NCBI GenBank assembly: GCA_020851855.1
Contig: JADZBY010000002.1
Location: 1-6,278 of the forward strand
Reading direction: 5' to 3'
DNA: 6,278 nucleotides
Source: Anaerolineae bacterium
Lineage (GTDB): Bacteria > Chloroflexota > Anaerolineae > Aggregatilineales > UBA2796
A program made the translations under genes and the position numbers. The notes beneath the pieces are model-generated. The model was not told where the DNA came from. It made no database searches and saw only the letters and a list, made by a program, of their open reading frames with translations. Shown piece by piece: positions 1-5,616 of the stretch. The first letter of the stretch is position 1. The number at the start of each line of letters is the position of its first letter.

Positions 1-1753
1 GGATGTGGTTCTTCAGCTCTTCCTCAAGCTGGGGCGTGCCCTCGCGGCCCTGCCGCAGCAGCACGTAGGCGTGAATGATATTGCCCTTGACCTCGTCCGG
101 CAGGCCAATCGCCGCCGCTTCGGCCACTGCCGGATGGCTGACCAGCCCGCTCTCGACTTCCGCGGTGCCCAGCCGGTAGCCGCTGACCTTGATCACGTCG
201 TCGATGCGCCCAATGACCCAGATGTAGCCGTCTTCGTCGCGCCGCGCTGAGTCGCCGGTCAGGTACATGTTCTTGAATTTTCCCCAATACTGCTCCACGT
301 AGCGGTCGGGGTCGCGGTACACGGTGCGCAACATGCCCGGCCACGGCTTCTTGATGACCAGCAGGCCATCGTGCCCCGGCGGGACCGGGTTGCCGTCCTC
401 GTCGACCACGTCCACCTCGACGCCGGGGAAGGGCTTGGTGGCGCTGCCCGGCTTGAGCGGCGTGATGGGCAGCGGCGTGATCATGAAGCCGCCGGTTTCC
501 GTCTGCCACCACGTATCCATGATCGGGCAGCGGCCCCGGCCCACGTTGTCGAAGTACCACTTCCACGCTTCCGGGTTGATCGGCTCGCCCACGGAGCCGA
601 GCAGCCGCAGCGAGGACAGATCGTGCCGGTTGGGCCACGCCGGGCCAAAGCGCATCAGGCCGCGAATGGCCGTCGGCGCGGTGTACATGACCGAAACGGC
701 GTAATATTCGGCCATCTTCCACCAGCGGTTCGGGTAGGGGTGCGTCGGCGCGCCCTCGTACATGAAGCTCGTCGCGCCCAGGATATGTGGCCCGTACACG
801 ATGTAACTGTGACCGGTGATCCAGCCCGGATCGGCGGCGCACCACCAGCGATCCTCGTCGTTCAGGTCAAACACGTACTTCAGCGTCGTGCTGACGTACA
901 CCTGGTAACCGCCGTGCGTGTGCAGGATGCCCTTCGGCTTGCCCGTCGTGCCCGACGTGTACAGGATGAAGAGCGGATCTTCGGCGTCCATGACCTCGGT
1001 TTCGCACTTGGTCGAGGCGATGGGCAGCGCCATCAAGTCGTGCCACCAGAAATCGCGGTCCGGCTCCATCTCGACCTCGTGGCCGGTGCGGCGGTAGACG
1101 ATGACGTGCTCGACCACCGGGCTGCGGCGCACCGCCTCGTTGGCGATCTTTTTCAGTTCGACGATCTGTCCACGCAGCCACGCGCCATCCTGCGTGATCA
1201 GGACGCGGCTCTGCGCATCCTCGATCCGGTCGGCAAGCGCCTGTTCCGAGAAGCCGCCGTACACCACGCTATGCACCGCGCCGATCTTGGCGCAGGCCAG
1301 CATGGCGATGATCAACTCCGGCACGCGGCCCATGTAGATCGTCACCCGGTCGCCCTTTTTGACGCCCATGCTGCGCAGCACGTTGCCGAACTTATTGACT
1401 TCCTGCCACAGCCGGAAATAGCTGTACGTGCGCGAATCGCCCGGCTCGCCTTCCCAGATGAGCGCGATCTTGTTGCGCCGCCAGGTCTTGACATGGCGGT
1501 CCAGGGCGTTGTAGGCGATGTTCGTCTTGCCGCCCACGAACCACTTGAAGAACGGCGCGTCCGAGCTATCGAGCACCTGATCCCAGGGCTTGAACCAGTC
1601 CAGCGCACTGGCGGCCTCGGCCCAGAAAGTCTCCGGGTCCTGCTGCGCGCGCTGGTAAACCGCTTCGTAGTCCTGGATGTAGGCGTTCTTCTTGATCTCC
1701 TCGCTGGCATAATACAGCTCTTGCGTGTTGGTCGGCACGGTCATCTCGGTCAT
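1..1753 (-). CDS. acs: Acetyl-CoA synthetase (AMP-forming acetate--CoA ligase), 3'-truncated by window edge
   Basis: This enzyme joins acetate, ATP and CoA into acetyl-CoA, AMP and pyrophosphate in the cytoplasm, through an acetyl-adenylate. Translating the minus strand from 1753 gives 584 uninterrupted codons running off the left edge. The ATP-binding P-loop YTSGTTGKPKG lies at about residues 265-275. The motif DTWWQTETGG starts at about 413; its second Trp (about 416) matches the Trp that restricts the pocket to acetate in characterised Acs. YLTGD (Asp about 501) and the hinge region GRIDDVIKVSGYRLGTAEVE (from about 516) follow. Bacterial Acs is about 650 residues, so roughly 65 are missing, including the C-terminal lysine controlled by acetylation. 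I chose the ATG at 1753 because GAAGGGA lies just upstream; an in-frame ATG at 1744 has no such site. The gene is transcribed away from the M24 peptidase. A propionyl-CoA synthetase is less likely given the Trp. Confidence 0.96.
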   Translation of the reverse strand, partial: MTEMTVPTNTQELYYASEEIKKNAYIQDYEAVYQRAQQDPETFWAEAASALDWFKPWDQVLDSSDAPFFKWFVGGKTNIAYNALDRHVKTWRRNKIALIWEGEPGDSRTYSYFRLWQEVNKFGNVLRSMGVKKGDRVTIYMGRVPELIIAMLACAKIGAVHSVVYGGFSEQALADRIEDAQSRVLITQDGAWLRGQIVELKKIANEAVRRSPVVEHVIVYRRTGHEVEMEPDRDFWWHDLMALPIASTKCETEVMDAEDPLFILYTSGTTGKPKGILHTHGGYQVYVSTTLKYVFDLNDEDRWWCAADPGWITGHSYIVYGPHILGATSFMYEGAPTHPYPNRWWKMAEYYAVSVMYTAPTAIRGLMRFGPAWPNRHDLSSLRLLGSVGEPINPEAWKWYFDNVGRGRCPIMDTWWQTETGGFMITPLPITPLKPGSATKPFPGVEVDVVDEDGNPVPPGHDGLLVIKKPWPGMLRTVYRDPDRYVEQYWGKFKNMYLTGDSARRDEDGYIWVIGRIDDVIKVSGYRLGTAEVESGLVSHPAVAEAAAIGLPDEVKGNIIHAYVLLRQGREGTPQLEEELKNHI

Positions 1754-1797
1754 GGCGGCGTCCCTTCGCTATTCGGTTTTTGTCAGACGCGGGTATG

Positions 1798-1809
1798 ACA
1801 ATTTATTGT
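1798..1809. promoter_or_regulatory. Short inverted repeat over the acs -10/start site, possible operator
   Basis: ACAAT-TT-ATTGT is a perfect 5-base inverted repeat with a 2-base centre. It overlaps the predicted acs -10 box and transcription start. A repressor bound there could block polymerase, and acs genes are commonly regulated by carbon state. No regulator is identified, and a site this short can arise by chance. Confidence 0.25.
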
Positions 1810-1833
1810 AGGCAGAAGGAAAGCCGCCCGCAA
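1805..1833 (-). promoter_or_regulatory. Predicted sigma-70-type promoter of acs
   Basis: Read on the minus strand, TTGCGG (1833 down to 1828) and TACAAT (1810 down to 1805) are separated by exactly 17 bases. The -10 box matches consensus at five of six positions and the -35 box at three of six. Transcription would start near 1798, leaving a leader of about 45 bases before the acs ATG. The site sits in a short AT-rich patch within GC-rich DNA. Confidence 0.5.
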
Positions 1834-1879
1834 TGTGAGGTTTGTCCAGAGGGGCTATGGCATCAGACTCGACCGGGAG

Positions 1880-1990
1880 CGCCCCACGCTAAAGCATGGG
1901 GCTAAAACTACAAAGCCCCGCCGGGCTGAGGACGAAATTCCAGCCCAAAGGGCTTTGTATGTTTAGCCCGGTCGCTTCAGCGCCGGGCGG
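1880..1990. repeat. Imperfect palindromic element, REP/MITE-like, in the acs/peptidase divergent gap
   Basis: The left arm (about 1880-1918) and right arm (about 1950-1990) are imperfect inverted copies. The inner 10 bases TACAAAGCCC (1909-1918) pair perfectly with 1950-1959. CTAAA-containing and CGCT(A/G)AAGC blocks pair farther out with a few mismatches and a one-base offset. Each arm can also form its own small hairpin: AGCCC-N4-GGGCT at 1914-1927 and AGCCC-AAA-GGGCT at 1942-1954. These flank a central GAGGACGAAATTCC, so a cloverleaf shape competes with the long stem. No coding capacity is seen. The form suggests a dispersed non-autonomous repeat, though copy number cannot be judged from one window. 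It could instead act as a transcription barrier between the divergent genes. Confidence 0.65.
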
Positions 1991-2075
1991 ACCACCGTTT
2001 CTCTGATCCACCGGGGTTGGTGCGTTCGCCCTGGGTTGGGCAGAGGGGCATCATGCATCCCCAGCCGCTCCGCGC

Positions 2076-2081
2076 TACACT
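2076..2081 (+). promoter_or_regulatory. Possible -10 element upstream of the M24 peptidase gene
   Basis: TACACT lies 47 bases before the ATG and is identical to the -10 hexamer predicted for minC, including the following TG. No good -35 box is present at 16-18 bases upstream (the sequence there is near ATGCAT). The call therefore rests on one hexamer. Confidence 0.25.
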
Positions 2082-2128
2082 TGCACGCCAACGATCTGGA
2101 GCATGTTCAAACGCTTGAAGAGGAGCCT

Positions 2129-3373
2129 ATGCGCGCGCACATTGACCGTCTCATGGCCGACAACGGGCTGGATGCCATTGTGGTGCTCGGCGACGAGACG
2201 CCCAACACCTTTCGCAACTATCTCGCCGGGCGCAGCACCGGCAGCGGCATCATCGTGAAGAAGCGCGGCGAACAGGCCGTGTACATCGTCAACCCGATGG
2301 AGATTGACGAGGCGGCGAAATCCGGGCTGAAGGTCGTCACGCCGTATGATCTCGGCGCGGCGGACATTTACAGAGCTTACCGCGACGACCCGGACGCCAT
2401 GCGGCGCGCGCTGGCCCTGAACACGTTCGAGAAGCTGGCCATCAAAGGCCGCGTTGCCTTCTATGGCGCGGGCGAAGTGCACACGCTTCTGCCCTTCATC
2501 CTCGCCATCCAGGACAGTATGCTGGATGTGGAGCTGGTCATCGGCGGTGAGGCGGCGACTATCTTCGACCGGATGTACGAGACGAAAGACGAGGACGAAG
2601 TCAAGGCCATGAAACGCGCCGCCGATCTGGCCTGCCAGGTCGTGCGCCGCACGCGCGACTTCCTGACCGGCCACTTTGCATCCGGCGCGAAGTTCGGCAG
2701 CCCGGTGGTCGATGCGGCGGGCAACCCGCTGACCATTGGCGCGGTGAAGCGCTTTATCCGGCTGGCCACGGCGGAGCTTGGCCTCGATGACCCGGAAGGC
2801 GCGATCTTCGCCCAGGGGCGCGATGCAGGGATGCCGCACAGCAAGGGCGAAGAAGATGACGTGTTGCAGGTGGGCCGCGCCATCGTCTTCGACTACTTCC
2901 CGCGGCTGTCCGAAAACGGCTACTTCCACGACATGACGCGCACCTGGGTGCTGGGCCGCGCCCCGGCGGAAGTGCAGCGCGCCTACGATGACGTGATGGG
3001 CATCTTCCACAAGGTGATGAAGGCGCTCAAGGTGGGCGAGCCGGGATCGAAGTACCAGGAAATGACGCTCGATCACTTCGAAGCGCGTGGCCACCCGACC
3101 CAGCGCAGCCATCCCGGCACGATGAAGGGCTACGTGCACAGCCTGGGGCACGGCCTGGGCCTGAACGTGCACGAAGCGCCCGGCCTGAGTGTGTACAGCA
3201 AGGCAAAACTCGCGCCGGGCAATGTCGTGACCGTCGAGCCGGGCCTGTACTACCCGGAGCGCGGCTACGGGATTCGCGTGGAAGACACCGTCTACTTTGA
3301 CAAGAAGGGCAAGTTGCACAACCTGACCGATTTCCCGTATGACCTGGCGCTGCCGCTCAAGGTGAAACGCTGA
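2129..3373 (+). CDS. M24 family metallopeptidase, Xaa-Pro aminopeptidase/dipeptidase-like
   Basis: This is a predicted cytoplasmic dimetal peptidase of 414 residues that removes an N-terminal residue preceding proline. Residues 1 to about 150 resemble the creatinase/prolidase N-terminal domain. The C-terminal pita-bread domain holds all five expected ligands: Asp255 (FDYFPR), Asp268 (FHDMTRT), His341 (HSLGHGLGLNVHE), Glu370 (VEPGLYY) and Glu385 (IRVEDT). His337 and His348 have the same spacing around His341 as the catalytic histidines of E. coli PepP. The two Asp ligands are 13 residues apart instead of the usual 11, typical of a subgroup with a D-x-F-P-R motif. No signal peptide or membrane segment is seen. 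I chose the ATG at 2129 because AAGAGGAG lies just upstream. An in-frame TTG at 2036 would add 31 residues with no homology-like features. The family is clear; whether it prefers dipeptides or longer peptides is not. Confidence 0.9.
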   Translation: MRAHIDRLMADNGLDAIVVLGDETPNTFRNYLAGRSTGSGIIVKKRGEQAVYIVNPMEIDEAAKSGLKVVTPYDLGAADIYRAYRDDPDAMRRALALNTFEKLAIKGRVAFYGAGEVHTLLPFILAIQDSMLDVELVIGGEAATIFDRMYETKDEDEVKAMKRAADLACQVVRRTRDFLTGHFASGAKFGSPVVDAAGNPLTIGAVKRFIRLATAELGLDDPEGAIFAQGRDAGMPHSKGEEDDVLQVGRAIVFDYFPRLSENGYFHDMTRTWVLGRAPAEVQRAYDDVMGIFHKVMKALKVGEPGSKYQEMTLDHFEARGHPTQRSHPGTMKGYVHSLGHGLGLNVHEAPGLSVYSKAKLAPGNVVTVEPGLYYPERGYGIRVEDTVYFDKKGKLHNLTDFPYDLALPLKVKR

Positions 3374-3374
3374 G

Positions 3375-3409
3375 CGTACCGGGGCGGTGTTCCGGCCACT
3401 GCGGTAACG
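3375..3409 (+). terminator. Possible terminator hairpin after the M24 peptidase gene
   Basis: Starting two bases after the TGA, CGTACCG (3375-3381) pairs with CGGTAACG (3402-3409) through a one-base bulge, and a smaller CCGG/CCGG pairing is possible inside. No T-run follows, so intrinsic termination would be weak. The position is right but the structure is marginal. Confidence 0.22.
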
Positions 3410-3476
3410 AATCGCACACGACGAGCGGTATATGTGATTGCGTCCGGTTCGTTTTGTTGCATCCATCGTATCAAAG

Positions 3477-3505
3477 TTGACAGCGTGCCATAGCGCCATT
3501 ACACT
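3477..3505 (+). promoter_or_regulatory. Predicted sigma-70-type promoter of the minCDE operon
   Basis: A perfect TTGACA (3477-3482) is followed by a 17-base spacer and TACACT (3500-3505), which matches four of six -10 positions including the first two and the last. Transcription would start near 3512. This leaves about 65 leader bases before the preferred minC ATG at 3578 but only about 11 before the ATG at 3524, which favours the later start. Confidence 0.65.
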
Positions 3506-3577
3506 TGGCATCAGATCGCCAAAATGGCGGATTGTCACAGCAGAACAGCGCAAGTGGAGCGGGGCGGAAACGCGGGT

Positions 3578-4264
3578 ATGGTGGCCAGAGACGACTCCGT
3601 CGCAATCAAGGGCATCAAAGAAGGGCTGCTCCTCACCATCGACGCGGAAGGCGGGGACTGGAACGACCTGGTCCACCGCCTGCTGTCGCGGATTGACGAG
3701 AAACGCGGATTTTTTCGGGGTGCGCGCGCTGCGCTGGACGTGGGTGCGCGCCCGGTGCTCCCTCACGAGCTAGACAGCCTGCGCTTGCTGCTCTCCAAGC
3801 GCGGTATGACGCTGTGGGCCGTGGTCAGCACCAGCGGGACCACCGTCACCACGGCGCGCAACCTGGGCATGGAGACGAGCCTGATCACCGGCGTCGGCCA
3901 GCTCGACACGCCGGAAGTCAGCAACGAAGAGAGCGGCGATGCGGCGGTGCTCATCGACCACACGCTGCGCAGCGGGCGCGTGGTGCGCCACCGGGGCAGT
4001 GTCGTGATCTTCGGCGATGTCAATCCCGGCGCAGAGATCATTGCCGGGGGAAATATCATCGTCTGGGGACGGCTGCGCGGGGTGGTTCACGCCGGGGCGG
4101 ATGGCAACGAGAACGCCTTCGTGTGTGCGCTCGATCTGGCCCCCACCCAGTTGCGCATTGCACGCTATATCACCGTCTCGCCCAGCGACAAGCGGCGGCG
4201 GCCCCGCCCAGAAGTGGCCCTGGTCCAACAGGGGCGCATCATCGCGCAGGCCTGGGATGGCTAG
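3578..4264 (+). CDS. minC: Septum site-determining protein MinC (FtsZ assembly inhibitor)
   Basis: MinC blocks Z-ring formation away from mid-cell; it is brought to the membrane by MinD. From the ATG at 3578 the protein is 228 residues, close to the E. coli length (231). The N-terminal domain (about 1-105) begins with VAIKGIKEGLLLTID, the usual first strand. A short variable linker follows. The C-terminal right-handed beta-helix domain starts at RSGRVV (131-136), matching the MinD-contact motif RSGQ of E. coli with Gln changed to Arg. GDVNPGAEIIAGGNIIVWG and RLRGVVHAGADGN then follow, which is diagnostic. It leads an operon with minD and minE behind a strong predicted promoter. An in-frame ATG at 3524 would add 18 residues lacking family features and has no ribosome site. 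The site before 3578 is also weak (GGAG about 18 bases upstream), so the start is less sure than the identity. Confidence 0.93.
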   Translation: MVARDDSVAIKGIKEGLLLTIDAEGGDWNDLVHRLLSRIDEKRGFFRGARAALDVGARPVLPHELDSLRLLLSKRGMTLWAVVSTSGTTVTTARNLGMETSLITGVGQLDTPEVSNEESGDAAVLIDHTLRSGRVVRHRGSVVIFGDVNPGAEIIAGGNIIVWGRLRGVVHAGADGNENAFVCALDLAPTQLRIARYITVSPSDKRRRPRPEVALVQQGRIIAQAWDG

Positions 4265-4271
4265 CGCTAAA

Positions 4272-4303
4272 GGCTGAGGCAGAGGCAGAAGCAAAGGCAA
4301 AAC
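4272..4303 (+). repeat. Low-complexity purine-rich hexamer tract between minC and minD
   Basis: About five degenerate 6-base units of the form GAGGCA, GAGGCA, GAAGCA, AAGGCA occupy the start of the 113-base gap between minC and minD. The tract is not needed for translation of minD, whose own AAGGGA site is at about 4366-4371. It may be slippage-derived sequence. No protein start with a ribosome site is seen in the gap. Confidence 0.55.
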
Positions 4304-4377
4304 TCTCATCGGCGCTGCCCGGCCTGCCCGCTGTGAGGCGTCTGAGGCGGCTCGCGGCCCGAACGAAGGGACTTTGA

Positions 4378-5163
4378 ATGTCGGCGCGTGTGATTACGGT
4401 TACGTCTGGCAAGGGCGGCGTGGGCAAAACCACCGTCACTGCCAACCTCTCGGCAGCACTGGCCAATTCCGGCAAGCGGGTGGTATGTATTGACGCGGAT
4501 ATCGGCCTGCGTAATCTGGACCTGATCCTCGGCGTCGAAAACCGGATCGTCTACGATCTGGTGGATGTGGTGGAAGGCCGCTGCCGCCTTCAGGACGCCA
4601 TCATTCGCCACCGGTCCATCAACAACCTGCACGTCGTGCCTGCCGCGCAGACGCGCGAAAAGTCCGCCGTCAGCCCCGCCCAGATGATCCGGATCGCCAA
4701 CGAGCTACGCCCGCAATTTGATTTCATCCTGATCGACAGTCCGGCGGGCATCGAGCGTGGATTCAAGAACGCCCTCGCGCCCGCCGACGAAGTGCTGATC
4801 GTGACCAACCCGGAAGTGTCTGCCGTGCGCGACGCCGACCGCATCATCGGCCTGATCGAGCTGACAGACCCTCCGCCCAAGACCAGCCTCGTCATCAACC
4901 GCGCCAAAGTCGACTTGATCCGGCGCGGCGAGATGCTCTCCGAGGGCGACGTCACGGACATCTTGTCGATTGAACTGGCCGGCGTCGTGCCCGATGACGA
5001 GAGTGTGCTCATCGCGGGAAACAAGGGCATCCCCGATCTCGACTCGCGGGCCGGTCAGGCCTTTCGGACCATCGCACGCCGACTGCTTGGGGAAAACGTG
5101 GTGGCTAAACAGGACCACTCACGCGGCTTTTTCCGACGCTTGGCCCGCATCTTCGGCGGCTGA
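4378..5163 (+). CDS. minD: Septum site-determining protein MinD (membrane-cycling ParA-family ATPase)
   Basis: MinD dimerises on ATP, binds the inner membrane, recruits MinC and is released when MinE stimulates ATP hydrolysis. The 261-residue protein shows the deviant Walker A SGKGGVGKTT at 10-19, with the signature Lys12 and Lys17. Switch I is DADIGLRNLDLILG (Asp39, Asp41) and switch II is IDSPAGIERGF (Asp120). These positions nearly coincide with E. coli MinD (270 residues). The last residues, RGFFRRLARIFGG, form the short amphipathic membrane-targeting helix, which separates MinD from chromosome-partitioning ParA and from FlhG/MotR proteins. The GIERGF motif also fits MinD rather than Soj. 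The ATG at 4378 is preceded by GAAGGGA at a good distance. It lies 113 bases after minC and 19 before minE, so all three are probably co-transcribed. Confidence 0.97.
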   Translation: MSARVITVTSGKGGVGKTTVTANLSAALANSGKRVVCIDADIGLRNLDLILGVENRIVYDLVDVVEGRCRLQDAIIRHRSINNLHVVPAAQTREKSAVSPAQMIRIANELRPQFDFILIDSPAGIERGFKNALAPADEVLIVTNPEVSAVRDADRIIGLIELTDPPPKTSLVINRAKVDLIRRGEMLSEGDVTDILSIELAGVVPDDESVLIAGNKGIPDLDSRAGQAFRTIARRLLGENVVAKQDHSRGFFRRLARIFGG

Positions 5164-5182
5164 GGGAGAGGGTAAGGACTTC

Positions 5183-5482
5183 ATGAATATACTAGAGCGA
5201 CTGCTGGGCCGACGTCACAACGGCAGCGGCATAACCGCCAGACAGCGCCTCGAGCTGGTGGTGGTGTCCGACCGGAGTGACCTGTCGCCCGAAAAAATGG
5301 AGCAGATGAAGGACGAGATCATCGCCGTGATCTCGAAATACGTGCCCATCGCCCGCGACAAGGTCGAGATCAACGTCGAACAGCGCCAGCGCGACAACTG
5401 GCTCGTGGCGGACATCCCGCTGTTGCGCAAACTGGGCGGTTCCAACGCATCCTACGAGAACGTGAGCACGGACGACGCCTGA
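5183..5482 (+). CDS. minE: Cell division topological specificity factor MinE
   Basis: MinE drives the MinCD inhibitor off the membrane at mid-cell by stimulating the MinD ATPase. The protein is 99 residues, slightly longer than E. coli MinE (88). It opens with an amphipathic membrane-binding segment, MNILERLLGRR. The MinD-contact stretch ITARQRLELVVVSDR (17-31) follows; Arg22 and Val26 sit near the positions of E. coli Arg21 and Ile25. The dimerisation domain includes MKDEIIAVISKYVPI and VEINVEQRQRDNWLVADIPL. A polar tail of about 14 residues, GSNASYENVSTDDA, accounts for the extra length. AAGGA (5174-5178) precedes the ATG by four bases, with another purine-rich stretch just before it. A longer open frame exists upstream but overlaps minD and is not used. 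With both MinC and MinE present, the Min set is complete. Confidence 0.95.
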   Translation: MNILERLLGRRHNGSGITARQRLELVVVSDRSDLSPEKMEQMKDEIIAVISKYVPIARDKVEINVEQRQRDNWLVADIPLLRKLGGSNASYENVSTDDA

Positions 5483-5512
5483 TCAGGGCCGGTCAGGACC
5501 GGTCAGGTCGGA
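5483..5512 (+). repeat. Three tandem 10-base units just after minE
   Basis: TCAGGGCCGG, TCAGGACCGG and TCAGGTCGGA follow each other directly after the minE stop codon. The first two differ at one base, while the third is more diverged. They feed into the hairpin at 5499-5522. Confidence 0.55.
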
Positions 5513-5522
5513 CCACGACCGG
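5499..5522 (+). terminator. Possible terminator hairpin of the min operon
   Basis: CCGGTC (5499-5504) pairs perfectly with GACCGG (5517-5522), and GGTC/GACC can pair inside the loop. It is 16 bases beyond the minE stop, in a gap where two genes converge. No T-run follows on either strand, so it would not be a classic intrinsic terminator. The rest of the gap, 5523-5616, is GC-rich and shows nothing recognisable. Confidence 0.28.
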
Positions 5523-5616
5523 GCCTGGGCTGTCTCGCCGCCGGGTGACGCGCTGCGTCCTTCCGTGCCTTTGTCCTCGCGCTTGACTGGCCGTGCGCCG
5601 CGCCGCCCCCCGCGCG

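Noticed and set aside
24..845. Minus-strand open frame (273 codons) inside acs
   Set aside because: It is in a different frame from the acs translation, which is uninterrupted through this region. No frameshift in acs is needed.
371..1798. Long plus-strand open frame (475 codons) antisense to acs
   Set aside because: It lies opposite the clear acs reading frame, has a repetitive Arg/His/Val/Asp composition with no recognisable motif, and is the usual open shadow frame of GC-rich DNA.
1880..1990. Palindrome as a bidirectional terminator or riboswitch
   Set aside because: It lies between two divergent genes where no terminator is needed, has no T-run, and matches no riboswitch core I recognise.
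2053..2118. 21-codon open frame before the peptidase gene, with GAGGGG upstream; possible leader peptide
   Set aside because: The only -10 candidate (2076-2081) lies inside it, it has no run of regulatory codons, and no attenuator pairing is evident.
2075..3766. Long minus-strand open frame (563 codons) antisense to the M24 peptidase and the minC start
   Set aside because: The opposite strand encodes a complete M24 enzyme with all ligands. The antisense product has shadow composition and no domain I recognise.
3814..4377. Plus-strand frame overlapping minC and ending exactly at the minD ATG
   Set aside because: It is an out-of-frame shadow of minC carried through the purine tract. The abutting stop is tempting, but the product is Arg/His-rich with no family features.
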